A model generated the notes under the pieces. That model saw only the letters and a program-made list of their open reading frames with translations. It ran no database searches and was not told the DNA's origin. A stretch of 64,000 bases of DNA, taken from NCBI GenBank assembly GCA_015501585.1, contig JADNRY010000210.1, positions 1 to 64,000 on the forward strand, in the 5' to 3' direction. The translations under genes and the position numbers were made by a program. Below, one piece after another: positions 11,041 to 22,560 of the stretch; positions within the stretch are counted from its first letter, which is position 1, and each line of letters opens with the position of its first letter. The stretch comes from Rhodocollybia butyracea. Taxonomy: Eukaryota > Basidiomycota > Agaricomycetes > Agaricales > Omphalotaceae.

Positions 11041-11945
11041 GATTCTTTCCTGGTGCTCACAATTTTTTGATCAATGAGTCACAGTTTGTTCAGGACAATT
11101 CCACTACTATCAATAACTACCACCCAACAAGCCCAAGTAGGCGACTAGTTCCTCAAGCATGAGGAAACTGACTTTTTTTTTTAGGGAAAGACATCAAGCA
11201 GAAACTTCGAGAGGAATTGAAGTTTGTTGAAAATGCAGGAATTGATAATGATAAGATCTGCTTGCCAGACACAAGAAGAGAGATTATCAAGGATATCACT
11301 GATTGGGTCCAATGACAACACATCCAGGACATATATACTTTGTGGTGAGGCTGGCACGGGAAAGTCTGCCATTGCCCATACAGTTGGGAAAGAGCTTCAG
11401 GAACATCAACTTCTTGTTGCATTTTTTGCCTTTGACCGGTCATTGCTTGAGAGTCGGACACCTAGCAATGCCTTGCGCAATATTGCTAATATTCTGGGGG
11501 TACGTGACCATGACTTTGCAGAAGGATTGTTCCAGGCCTTTAAAGAAGAACCTACTCTTTCAGGAAGTACAAGTATTCAAAGACAATGGGAAAAGCTCAT
11601 TGTTGGACCTGCTCACAGGGTTGACCCATCCAAACAAGTAGTCATTATATTTGATGCTTTGGATGAATCTGGTCCCCAGATGCCAGATGAGCCAAGAGAT
11701 AGGCTGCTCTCAGTGTTGATGAGTGGAAAACGAGATCTTCCATCCAATTTTCAGGGCTTTGCAACATCTAGACTGGAAAATGATGTAATAGTTTATGTGG
11801 ACAAGTTCATAAAAAGGGACTCCTGCAAAAGTTCAGAAGATGACTGACATCAAAGGGACAGATGAAGATATATACAAATTTGTGGTAAAAAAAAATGACA
11901 AGTCAGGTAGGAGGGCTAGGTATTCTAGAAGATTCCCAGTGTAGG
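11041..11945 (+). pseudogene. NLR segment 1: N-terminal motif and NACHT domain
   Basis: The first exon encodes GAHNFLINESQFVQDNS, a short motif of the kind often found just before NACHT in mushroom NLRs. A 48-bp intron (11137-11184, gt...ag, branch-like ctgac) follows. The next exon encodes the entry to NACHT (CLPDTRREI), the P-loop GEAGTGKS (about 11350-11375) and a Walker B stretch VVIIFDALDES near 11640-11670. One extra base near 11311 and another shift near 11815 break the frame. The segment ends at ggtagg, where the copia element inserted; its coding sequence resumes at 18930. Confidence 0.85.
11137..11184 (+). other. Intron, 48 bp, in the NLR-type pseudogene
   Basis: Donor gtaggc, branch-like ctgac followed by a T tract, acceptor ttag. 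Removing it joins SP to RKDIKQKLREE in one frame, the expected entry to the NACHT region. Confidence 0.6.
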
Positions 11946-12461
11946 TGTTGAAACTAGATTACCGCTTATGAGTCGTATCTAATCAGTAATGTGAGTCGAC
12001 TAGACGCACTTGCTATACGATCAATGAACTGTCGATATATGCTATGTTGAAACTCACCCTCAAACACTGGACACAGCCTCTACGCAGGTTCGTATAGATG
12101 TAGTCAATTATGCCATTCGCTATTAGTCTTATGATACATAGTTTGTACGCTGCCTTGCAGTACCTATGAACAATACCTATAGAATTACCATATGGACTCC
12201 ACCTTCTAGGGTACATTATGCACATGTATATGCACTATGTTTAGCAGTACGACTCAAGTAGACTCATACATTGTTATAGGGTTTATTATATTCTGTAGTA
12301 TAAATACTGTAGATATTTTCCTGTAACAATAACCAAGAATCCTACTATTCGTCTGGACACTTGTTCTGCTCTCAACAAGCACTCTTACAACTCCTGTAAC
12401 ATCCTTACACTCTCAGGTGAGTATGCTGTCGACCTTGTGTTGACTGACCGCTGTTTCTACA
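11946..12461 (+). repeat. Copia 5' LTR
   Basis: Starts tgttgaaactagattacc and ends ctgtttctaca. A TATA box (tataaata) lies near 12299. Matches 18415-18929, 22045-22560 and the reverse complement of 63317-63832. Confidence 0.95.
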
Positions 12462-12484
12462 GGTTATGGGCCCCGGATCGCTTC
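12462..12484 (+). promoter_or_regulatory. Primer-binding site complementary to an internal part of initiator tRNA-Met
   Basis: The sequence directly after the LTR begins ggttatgggccc, the exact complement of the eukaryotic tRNA-iMet anticodon region (gggcccauaacc). The next bases end in cgcttc, complementary to gaagcg, a D-arm sequence of many iMet tRNAs. Drosophila copia and yeast Ty5 are known to prime from a tRNA-iMet fragment cut in the anticodon loop; this site fits that class, not the usual 3'-CCA priming. Confidence 0.75.
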
Positions 12485-15400
12485 AACACATGTTGTGCCC
12501 TCCATTGTGCTTACTGCACTTGGTTAGACAGTGTTCAATGAACGTCCAACGCTCATTCCTGGAGTGTACGAAGTTCGCGTGTTGTGCATAGCTGGTCATG
12601 GTACATGGTAACATTCATGGATCGCATTTCTCTCCATTCCTGCATTGTTCAAAAATATACATGACTTTGCACACTGACACAAACATGTATTTACATAGGC
12701 ACCCGATGATTGAACAAACTGTTTAAGGGCTTTGCTGTGATGGCATTCCCTTTAGGGTTTTATTCCCTGCCAGGTAGACTTGGGGTCACCGCTATAATAG
12801 CCATAAAAGCGTTCATGTGCATCCGCTGGCAAACTGCGAATGATCATTGGGTTCTTGGCCTCCGTAGAATAATTGTACATACACATTACCTACCTGCTGC
12901 TTGCCTTAAGTTCTTCACATGCTGAAGGGATACTGTTCGATTGTGCTGCAAAGCACATCTGAACGTTGACTGCACGCATATTCTTGGCATTCAGTTACCC
13001 TATTTGTGTTCCGATCAACTTAAGTGACTGAGTCCGAATTGGAATGATCGGATCGGTGGATGGAAAATGGATGGATAATTATATGCGATCAACACTGAAA
13101 ACACTTGTCATGGGTTTCCAACTTTGTTGTTGTGATCTGTGTTCATAACTTGTGGAAGCACGTCACTGACTGTTGCTCTACTTTTTCTAGAACCTTATCA
13201 AAACATGTCTCTCTCAAACCTCTCTAGTGTTCCTCTCCTCAATGGGGCTAACTACCCCTCCTGGTCCAGTTCAATGACAGCGCTCCTTAGAGCCTCTCGT
13301 TGTTGGTCTGTTGTCGTTGGACGAATGCCTCGCCCCAAACCAACATACCAAAAACCCACATCCGACGAAATTGCTGCAAGGACTTACAGGGCCAATGAAG
13401 ATATTGAGACCACCACTGCCGAACGGCAGAAAGAGATTGATGACTGGGACAGCATTGACGACCAAGCCATGGGCTTAATTGCCCTCCGACTTCCTGACGA
13501 CATCAGGGCTACTGTCCTAAAGTCTGACTCTGGTGAAACTTGGGACGAAATCAAAAAGATCTATGGCAAACCCGGCTCTGCCGGCACTTTTGGCATCTTC
13601 AAAGAGGCCATTAACTTCCAAATCGACGGAAGAAACGACCCTACTCTCGCCCTAGCATCTTTGAACTCCACCTTCTCCCGCCTTGACGGCTCTGGTCTTA
13701 TCCTTCCCGAACCGGTAAAAGCTATGATCCTCCTAGCTGCTCTTCCTACTCAATGGGATAATCTTGCGATGACAATCCTTTCTCGAGATGCTACTCTTCT
13801 TACTCCGTCCAACATCATGCCAATCATTCAGGACGAGTACCGCCGCCGCCAATCCAACGCTACCTCGCTTGCGGCCCGCATCTCCGGCATCAAACGTCAA
13901 TCTGACTCCAAGTCTTCTTGGAATGATCAGAAAAAGAAGAAAGACACTAAGAAGGGAGCGCCTTACCCGGCAAGCAAACCTTCCAATGACTCGTCCTCTT
14001 CTTCTGACAAAGACAAAAAGACACGCTGTGGAAAGAAAGGAGGAAAAGGCAAAGAAAAGGCTCATGAATCGGCTGAAGTGGAGACTTCCAATGTCTCTAA
14101 TTTCGCCACCTGCCTTGCCTCGCGCATTAACGACAGCTTCCTCCGTGAAGCCTCCCACAACTCCGTCCTTGACAGGATGAAGATTGAGGAAGTAGAGGTC
14201 AATCTCTCTGATCACCTTTGGCCTCAGACCAAACTCGAAATGGACATTGACGAGGAAATGTATGGCTCTGGAGATGTGCGCCTTATTTTCTGGCAAGCTT
14301 CCCTTAATAGTTTTAAGGAAAAATTCACTGACCAATTGCACTCATTACAACAGATGTTCAATAATATGGCTGGAATATTGAACGGTCCAAATGGACCTTA
14401 TGTATCACATTCTCCACGCTTCTTGAACTCTGTACCTCCTAGTGAGGGTAAATTAAATAAAATGGTTTCTAATGATGTGCATGGTGCGAATAAGAACCTT
14501 AGTCAGATATTTAACACATGGCTGCTTGATTCCGGTGCATCTGGATATTTTACCCCTTATCGGCAAGACTTTGTGTCTTATAAAAAAATTCACACATCTG
14601 ATACCTGTCCAGACTGCTGACAAACGTACGTCAACCTTTATTGAAGGTGCCGGAACAGTCTACATAAGGCATGACAACGGCGAAGGAAAAATCCTCACGA
14701 CTAAGTTACACCCAGTGTTTTACCAACCGCATTGCACACACCGACTTCTATCTGTTGGTTTATTAAATTGACAGGGTTGCTACACAACTATTAATGTTGA
14801 GAAATCAGTTATTCGTAAGACGGATGATGACTCAATAATCATGACCTTATATCCCAATAACGACAGGGATAATATTCACTGGCTAAAGGCCGATGTAGTG
14901 AAATCTGAGATAGGCATGATATCATCTCCTAATGATTTTAACACCTGGCATAACCGTTTTGCACATCCCGGTGATGTCGTATTACGCAATGCTCCTGGAA
15001 ATGTCAATGGACTACCTAAGTTGTCAATACCAGATAAAGAATCTCCATGCAAAGGTTGCGCGCTTGGAAAGGCTGCCTCCAAAGCATATCCTAAGTCTGA
15101 GAAACAAGCATCCAACCCTATGGATTTAATTCACGCAGATTTGGTTGAAATTCCAACCGTATCTTATCATAAATTTAAATTTGTGATCACTCTGCTGGAT
15201 GACTGCTCTTCTCATGCTACTTCGATCATGCTGCGACAAAAATCAGAAGCGTTTCAAGCCTTCAAGGATTTCAAATCTTGGGCTGAAAAACAAACTGGAT
15301 GCAAACTTGTGCGTTTCCGCATTGATCGAGGGGGAGAACTTATCTCAAAGGAATTTACTTCCTTTCTCAAGTCTGAGGGTATTGATATTCAAATGTCCGA

Positions 15401-17317
15401 ACCTTATGTTCATCAACAGAATGGTAGAGCGGAACGTATCAACCATACACTCATGGAAAAATCCGAAGCCATACGACACCATGCATGCTGCCCGGAGTCC
15501 TGGTGGCAATTTTCATATTCCACAGGAGTACATGTGTACAACCGCACACCGATCCGTCGATTGAACTGGAAGACACCAATTGAAGGTTTTCTCAAAAAGA
15601 AGCCTGATGTCTCGTACTTCAGAACCTTTGGCTGTGGCGCTTATGTCTTTATTCCTATTGACAAGCGAAAAAAATAAACAATCCCCACACTCTGAAGCGA
15701 TGACTTTCATTGGATATGACCAAGGAAGCAAAGGATATCTATTCATGCGTAGCAATAATTCCATAGTGCATGCTGCACAAGCAACTTTCTATGAGAAATG
15801 GTTTCCACGGTGCAAATCTGAATCTGATTCTGGAGTAAAACCCGCTATACCTGTTGCCCCCACGCCTGTGAAACCTTCGCAACCTTCAAATGGTAATGGT
15901 GCAGACATTCCATTTGATCCGGAATTCCCGGAAGATCAACCACAACCGTTTACTGAACCGGATAATGGACCGCACAGCCCACCAGCTGGCCCAGATCCAG
16001 ATCTGCCTGGTGAAGATGATGCTCCAAATCCCAATCCTCCGGTACCCTTGACAGTGAAATGATACCGGCTAAACACGAAGCCACTAGGAATAATCCTGAT
16101 AATTGGATTTCTCCAACATCATATCGTCATTTACCATCTGCTGAAAGAAAGAAATGGGATCAAGCATGCAAAGATGAGATCGATGGTTTGAAGAAACGAA
16201 ATGTCTTTGAAGTAGTTGATCTACCAAAAGGTCGCAAACCTATCCGTTGTCGATGGGTTTTTACTAAAAAATCTGACGGTCGCTATAAAGCCCGACTCGT
16301 AGCAAAAGGTTTTTCACAAGTAGAAGGTGTGGATTATAATGAGTTGTTCTCACCGGTCGCCCGGTTTGAAACTGTATGAACTCTCCTAGCTTTAGCCGCA
16401 TTAGAGGACTGGGAAATCCAGGCTCTTGACGTCAAACAGGCTTTTCTATATGGCAAGCTAGATGAAGAGATCTACATGGAACAACCTAAAGACTTCATTA
16501 AAGAAGGCACACCAAAAGTATGGCGGTTACATTGTGCATTATACGGACTGAAACAAGCTAGCTTATCCTGGTGGAAGGAATGTAACGCCTCCATGGGAAA
16601 ATTGGGATTTAAGCGCTGCTCTTCAGATGCTGGTGTATACGTCTTTAAATCAAATGGCAAAACCGTAACTGCCATCATCTATGTTGATGACGCCCTCTTT
16701 CTTGGCAAGGACAAAGATCTTGTTCTTAAAAAGAAAAACGAGTTTATGAAATTATGGGAATGTCGTGATCTAGGAGAACCAACTGAGTTCCTTGGAATGC
16801 AGATTACACGGGATCGTTCCAAATGTGTCTTAACACTTGACCAACAACCTTATCTTCGAAAGGTCATAGAACGTTTTGGACTGACTAATGCCAAAGTCAC
16901 CCCAACCCCATTACCTTCATCCTGGGTTCCTCGTGCAAACACTGGTTGTGTAGATGCCAAACTTAGACAACACTTCCAAAGCGTAATTGGATCTTTATTG
17001 TATCTGATGCTATGCACCCGACCCGACATTGCTTATGCCATTATAAAACTCTCACAGTATTCGGCGAATCCAAACCCAGACCACCTGGCCAAAGCACTTT
17101 ACATTGTGCGCTACTTAATTGGGACTTCTACTTACGTACTTGTCTTTGATGGTAGATCTGACCATGGCTTCTTAGCCTATTGTGATTCTGACTGGGCGTC
17201 AGATCCAGATGATCGAAAATCCCATACCGGGATGATTATCAAACTTGCCACAGGTCCAATCTGCTGGACTTCTCACAAACAGAAAACAGTTGCTCTTTCA
17301 TCGACTGAAGCTGAATA

Positions 17318-17994
17318 TAGAGATGTCCACAAGTCCAAGTCTTCACAAGTACTCGCAGGTAAGATCCGTGGGAAAACCCGCAAGTATGTGACTCGCGGAT
17401 CCCAGGATTCGTTTCCCACGGGTCAGGTGCGGGTCACAAGTCAGACATTTGCAATTTTTGGTTGACTTGCAAGTACTTGTGTGACTTGTGCAAGCAATAT
17501 GAACTCATATATTTGTTGTTGGTGATCAACACTTACAGTAATTAATAGTATCATATTTATTATAGTACTTATCAAGTACTGCCACACATGTTTGAGGTTG
17601 TAGACAGCTCACAGCGACTGAGCGCTTATTTTAGCGCCCAATCGCCGTGGGCTGTCTACAATCCAAAGCCTAACTGTCAGTACATTTTTACTTCATACCA
17701 TAGTATGAAATTAGTGTAACAAGTAAAGTACAGGTTCTTAATAGCATTATACACTGTACAATCACTGTATGCAAGTAAATAATGGTAAATACTTGTGAAT
17801 ATAGCTGTAACTACTTGATTAGTGTGCAGATCCACAAGTACTTGTGAGACCCGCAAGTACTTGCAGATAATACTTGCGAGTCAGTGACCCGTTTCCCACG
17901 AGTCAGCCGCGGGTCACGAGTCAGGCCTTTTAGGCCACGAGTACTTGCGCTCCGGATCCAAGTATACTTGGATCCGGACTCGTGGACATCTCTA
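17318..17994 (-). mobile_element. Non-autonomous hAT (MITE), copy 1, nested in copia RNase H, 677 bp
   Basis: Ends tagagatgtccac...gtggacatctcta with a perfect 8-bp duplication, gctgaata, at 17310-17317 and 17995-18002. It splits the RNase H motif between STEAEY and the conserved downstream MALSDSCRQLMWL. It is the same element as 20056-20660 in opposite orientation, with the same subterminal ggatccaagtatacttggat palindrome and a central hairpin at about 17598-17664. Confidence 0.95.
17598..17664. repeat. Central hairpin of hAT MITE copy 1
   Basis: The arms ttgtagacagctcacagcga and its imperfect complement tcgccgtgggctgtctacaa enclose gagcgcttattttagcgccc. The same hairpin is at 20370-20435 in copy 2, and a related one (tgtatacagctcacaggcgc) lies in the centre of the different hAT MITE at 23253. 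Confidence 0.7.
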
Positions 17995-18405
17995 GCTGAA
18001 TATATGGCTTTATCTGATTCGTGTAGACAACTCATGTGGCTTAAGTCTCTCTTTTCTGAGATCGGAATTACTATTGCTGTATTGCCCTTATGTGGTGATA
18101 ATCAAGGATCAATCTTTCTAGGATCTAATCCTGTACAAGAAAGAAGAACCAAGCATATTGATATACGATATCATTATATCAGAGAACGCATCGAATCAAA
18201 AGAAATAGAACTCTTCTATGTTCCTACTGATGATAATGTGGCAGATCTTCTCACGAAGAATCTTGCACTTGTCAAGTTTCAGAAATTCCGTAACAGTCTA
18301 GGAATTCTCTTTAACTGATTCGTCATAGACTGTGCAATATGTCTATAAACTATAATGCCGTTTAAAGTCGATAAAAAATTATACTTCTTAGCTACAATTC
18401 TTAGC

Positions 18406-18414
18406 GAGGGGGAG
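18406..18414 (+). promoter_or_regulatory. Copia polypurine tract
   Basis: gagggggag sits directly against the 3' LTR, the standard place for plus-strand priming. The reverse-complement version is at 63833-63843. Confidence 0.8.
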
Positions 18415-18929
18415 TGTTGAAACTAGATTACCGCTTATGAGTCGTATCTAATCAGTAATGTGAGTCGACTAGACGCACTTGCTATACGATCGATGAACTG
18501 TTGATATATGCTATGTTGAAACTCACCCTCAAACACTAGACGCAGCCTCTACGCAGGTTCGTATAGATGTAGTCAATTATGCCATTCGCTATTAGTCTTA
18601 TGATACATAGCTTGTACGCTGCCTTGCAGTACCTATGAACAATACCTATAGAATTACCATACGGACTCCATCTTCTAGGTACATTATGCACATGTATATG
18701 CACTATGTTTAGCAGTACAACTCAACTAAACTCATACATTGTTATAGGGTTTATTATATTCTGTAGTATAAATACTGTAGATATTTTCCTGTAACAATAA
18801 CCAAGAATCCTACTATTCGTCTGGACACTTGTTCTGCTCTCAACAAGCACTCTTACAACTCCTGTAACATCCTTACACTCTCAGGTGAGTATGCTGTCGA
18901 CCTTGTGTTGACTGACCGCTGTTTCTACA
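18415..18929 (+). repeat. Copia 3' LTR
   Basis: Same ends as the 5' LTR. Scattered substitutions and a one-base deletion relative to it show the element is not brand new. Confidence 0.95.
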
Positions 18930-20055
18930 GTAGGGTCCTTGCCACAAAAGCAGAAGGGTATTTCCAATGGGCATCCACTGTTTGCAAAGAACTCCGTGGG
19001 GGTGGGAAGGGAGGCATATCAGTCCAGATATGTTTCCAAGGATTCATGGCTACAGCCCCTGGGAGTAACAAGACCTTAACACCCCTTGATAAGCTGTACA
19101 TGACCATACTTGAACAGTGTTTTGACCAAGAGGCAATGGAAAGATACCAGGATGTGATGTGCCTTGTATTATCTGTATTTGAACCACTTTCAAGGACCTC
19201 ATTGAAAAGGATTCAAATCATGTGTCCTCAGCATCAGAGTAGAAACAGAGATGGAGAGAGAAGGGATACTACTATTGATGCAGTGGTCTGTTTTCTGGGA
19301 TCTCTCTTTGCTGGTGTGGATATGTTGGACACTCCAGTAAGGCCTGTGCACACATCCATCCGGGACTTTCTTTTAGATGATGGTCACAGTGGAAAGTTTG
19401 CCGTCGATACTTATCAAGGGCACACCACCTTGGTATGGGGTTCACTCCATCTGATGATGAAGGATTTACACTTCAACATGTGTGATCTTAAAAGTTCTTA
19501 TGTGTTCAATGCAGAGGTGGAAGATATGAAAAGATAGGATAGCCAAAGGAATTCCACAAGAACTTGAATATGCAAGCTGTTTTTGGGATGAACATCTATT
19601 TCAAATCAAGGTGGATGAGGGTCTGATAACCTTGTTAGAGGAATTTTGGTACAAATCCTCTCTATTTTGGTTGGAAGTCTTGAGTGTATTGCAGAGGATA
19701 CATGTGGTGTCGCGAGCAATTGAAAATGTCCGGAAATTTATTGGGTCAGGAGATAAGGTATGTAAACTTTGAGTATTGAGGAGAGTTTTTGGGTTGACCA
19801 GTATTAAGGCAAAGCAGAAAATTTACAAAATTAGAGATTCTAAGAAAGCATCTTTTTAGAGGTGCGGCAAGTGTTCAGGAGAGGCAGAAAAAGGTAGGAT
19901 GACATCAGCAGCGCCTAAATGAAGGGAGCTGACAACCATGTAACAGGATCAAGGAAGAAATAGTTTTCAGACATTATTGAATGAGACTCAACAGTTTGTG
20001 AGAGTATTTGGACAGGCCATCACAGACTCAACACCACGTCTTTATCTATCTGCAG
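18930..20055 (+). pseudogene. NLR segment 2: post-NACHT helical region
   Basis: Coding resumes directly from the split codon with VLATKAEGYFQWASTVCKEL, a conserved NACHT-following stretch of basidiomycete NLRs. It continues with LDKLYMTILEQCFD and VRPVHTSIRDFLLD. A one-base shift near 19530 breaks the frame; the next frame encodes IPQELEYASCFWDEHL and further helical sequence to about 19755, where gtatgt looks like a donor. The remaining part to 20055 is poorly resolved intron or exon sequence. Confidence 0.8.
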
Positions 20056-20660
20056 TAGAGATGTCCACGAGTCCGGATCCAAGTATACTTGGATCCGGAG
20101 CGCAAGTACTTGTGGCCTAAAAGGCCTGACTCGTGACCCGCGGCTGACTCGTGGGAAACGGGTCACTGACTCGCAAGTATTACTTGCGGGTCTCACAAGT
20201 ACTTGTGGATCCGCACACTAATCAAGTAGTTACAGCTATATTCACAAGTATTTACCATTATTTACTTGCATACAGTGATTGTACAGTGTATAATGCTATT
20301 AAAAACCTGTACTTTTAATTTCATACTATGGTATGAAGTAAAAATGTACTGACAGTTAGGCTTTGGATTGTAGACAGCCTACGGCGATTGGGCGCTAACA
20401 TAAGCGCTCAGTTGCTGTGAGCTGTCTACAACCTCAAACATGTGTGGCAGTACTTGATAAGTACTATAATAAATATGATACTATTAATTACTGTAAGTTT
20501 TGATCACCAACAACAAATATATGAGTTCATATTGCTTGCACAAGTCACACAAGTACTTGCAAGTCAACCAAAAATTGCAAATGTCTGACTTGTGACCCGC
20601 GCCTGACCTGTGGGAAACGGATCCTGGGATCCGCGAGTCACATACTCGTGGACATCTCTA
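20056..20660 (+). mobile_element. Non-autonomous hAT (MITE), copy 2, in the NLR-type gene, 605 bp
   Basis: Terminal inverted repeats tagagatgtccac...gtggacatctcta and a perfect 8-bp duplication atctgcag at 20048-20055 and 20661-20668. Inverted relative to copy 1 at 17318. It lies just before the WD40 exon and contains no ORF of its own. Confidence 0.95.
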
Positions 20661-22044
20661 ATCTGCAGTACCATTTATCCCAAAGGAATCAATTCTTGAA
20701 CAGGTTTATGGTCAACATTTGAATTGCTATATTTCTTTATGTAATGGACATAATGATGGGTGGTCTTACTTGCAAAGTGCACTGCTTGGGCACACTGCTA
20801 GAGTGCAGTCAGTTGCATTCTCTGTAGAGGGCAGAAGGATTGTGTCTGGCCCTTCTGACCACTCAGTGAGAGTCTGGGATGCAGAGAGTGGGAAACCAGT
20901 GGGAAAGCCCTTGCAAGGTCATACTAGCTCTGTCATGTCAGTTGCATTCTCCCCAGATGGCAGAAGGATTGTGTCTGGCTCTGAAGACAAGTCAGTGAGA
21001 GTCTGGGATGCAGAGAGTGGGAAACCATTGGGAAAGCCCTTGGAGGGTCATAATTGGAGTGTCAACTCAGTTGCATTCTCCCCAGATGGCAGAAGGATTT
21101 TGTCTGGCTCTTCTGACTACTCAGTGAGAGTCTGGGATGCAGAGAGTGGGAGACCAGTGGGAAAGCCCTTGGAGGGTCTAACTATGTCATGTCAGTTATA
21201 TTCTCCCCAGATGGCAGAAGGATTGTGACGGGCTCTTCTGACAAGTCAGTGAGAATCTGGGATGCAGAGAGTGGGAGACCAGTGGGAAAGCCCTTGGAGG
21301 GTCATACTAACTCTGTCATGTCAGTTGCATTCTCCCCAGATGGCAGAAGGATTGTGTCTGGCTCTGAAGACAACTCAGTGAGAGTCTGGGATGCAGAGAG
21401 TGGGAGACCAGTGGGAAAGCCCTTGGAGGGTCTAACTATGTCATGTCAGTTATATTCTCCCCAGATGGCAGAAGGATTGTGACGGGCTCTTCTGACAAGT
21501 CAGTGAGAATCTGGGATGCAGAGAGTGGGAGACCAGTGGGAAAGCCCTTGGAGGGTCATACTAACTCTGTCATGTCAGTTGCATTCTCCCCAGATGGCAG
21601 AAGGATTGTGTCTGGCTCTGAAGACAACTCAGTGAGATTCTGGGATGCAGAGAGTGGGAAACCAGTGGGAAAGCCCTTGGCGGGTCATACTGACCAAGTC
21701 AGGTCAGTTGCATTCTCCCCAGATGGCAGAAGGATTGTGTCTGGCTCTGGTGACAGCTCAGTGAGAATCTGGGATGCAGAGAGTAGGAAACCAGTGGGAA
21801 AACCCTTCAAGGGTCATACTTACTCTGTCAACTCAGTTACACTCTCCCCAGATGGCAGAAGGGTTGTGTCTGGCCCTTCTGGCATGCCAGTGCAAATTCA
21901 TGATGCAAACATTGACAAACTTCCAAATGAACATATAGACTCTATCTTACCCACTCAACCCTCCCCATACTCCAACCAGATCAATTATGAATTACCTCTT
22001 CTAACTCCTGGCCCCACCACTCCCTTGATGATGCAAGGCTCATC
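20661..22044 (+). pseudogene. NLR segment 3: nine WD40 repeats with duplicated frameshift
   Basis: After a linker (FIPKESILEQVYGQH) come nine WD40 units of 43 residues (129 bp), each GH...SVAFSPDGRRIVSGS.D.SVR.WDAESG.PVGKP. Such arrays form the ligand-facing propeller of NACHT-WD40 proteins and are hypervariable. Repeats 4 and 6 share an identical 4-bp loss in ggtctaactatgtcatgtca, shifting the frame near 21180 and 21434. Segments 4+5 and 6+7 are a 254-bp tandem duplication. The near-identity of units indicates ongoing homogenisation. The last unit is degenerate and leads to a proline-rich stretch cut by the solo LTR. Confidence 0.9.
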
Positions 22045-22560
22045 TGTTGAAACTAGATTACCGCTTATGAGTCGTATCTAATCAGTAATGTGAGTCGACT
22101 AGACGCACTTGCTATACGATCGATGAACTGTTGATATATGCTATGTTGAAACTCACCCTCAAACACTAGACACAGCCTCTACGCAGGTTCGTATAGATGT
22201 AGTCAATTATGCCATTCGCTATTAGTCTTATGATACATAGCTTGTACGCTGCCTTGCAGTACCTATGAACAATACCTATAGAATTACCATACAGACTCCA
22301 TCTTCTAGGGTACATTATGCACATGTATATGCACTATGTTTAGCAGTACGACTCAAGTAGATTCATACATTGTTATAGGGTTTATTATATTCTGTAGTAT
22401 AAATACTGTAGATATTTTCCTGTAACAATAACCAAGAATCCTACTATTCGTCTGGACACTTGTTCTGCTCTCAACAAGCACTCTTACAACTCCTGTAATA
22501 CCCTTACACTCTCAGGTGAGTATGCTGTTGACCTTGTGTTGACTGACCGCTGTTTCTACA
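22045..22560 (+). mobile_element. Solo copia LTR
   Basis: A full LTR of the 11946 family with an exact 5-bp target duplication, tcatc, at 22040-22044 and 22561-22565. No internal sequence remains, so it formed by LTR-LTR recombination after insertion. It interrupts the C-terminal tail region of the NLR-type gene. Confidence 0.95.

Larger units (their letters stand above)
13205..18318 (+). pseudogene. Copia Gag-Pol polyprotein, inactivated
   Basis: The ATG at 13205 opens a Gag (PLLNGANYPSW start) whose zinc knuckle is degenerate (RCGKKGGKGKEKAH). Protease LLDSGAS lies near 14520. The GAG-pre-integrase and integrase region follows, with WHNRFAHP and D/D/E residues in HADLVE, RIDRGGE and GRAERINH (14950-15460). 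Reverse transcriptase has YVDDALF near 16680, and RNase H lies near 17160 and 18000-18180 (KHIDIRYHYIRE, DNVADLLTK). Inactivating lesions are a frameshift near 14610, TGA at 14769-14771, frameshifts near 15672 and 16060, TGA at 16377-16379 (consistent with CGA to TGA), and an hAT insertion at 17318. The element can only move with help from a relative. Confidence 0.9.
11946..18929 (+). mobile_element. Ty1/copia LTR retrotransposon, full length but mutated, 6984 bp
   Basis: Bounded by LTRs of 516 and 515 bp (roughly ten differences seen, so about 98% identical) and an exact 5-bp target duplication, gtagg, at 11941-11945 and 18930-18934. It contains a half-tRNA-type primer site, gag, protease, integrase, reverse transcriptase and RNase H in copia order, and a polypurine tract. 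Coding capacity is destroyed by frameshifts, two in-frame TGA codons and a nested hAT element. It lies in the NACHT region of the NLR-type gene in the same orientation. A solo LTR at 22045 and a third element at 63317 belong to the same family. Confidence 0.95.

Noticed and set aside
13733..14341. 202-aa minus-strand ORF within the copia gag
   Set aside because: It is the complement of a genuine Gag frame, with low-complexity composition and no recognisable family.
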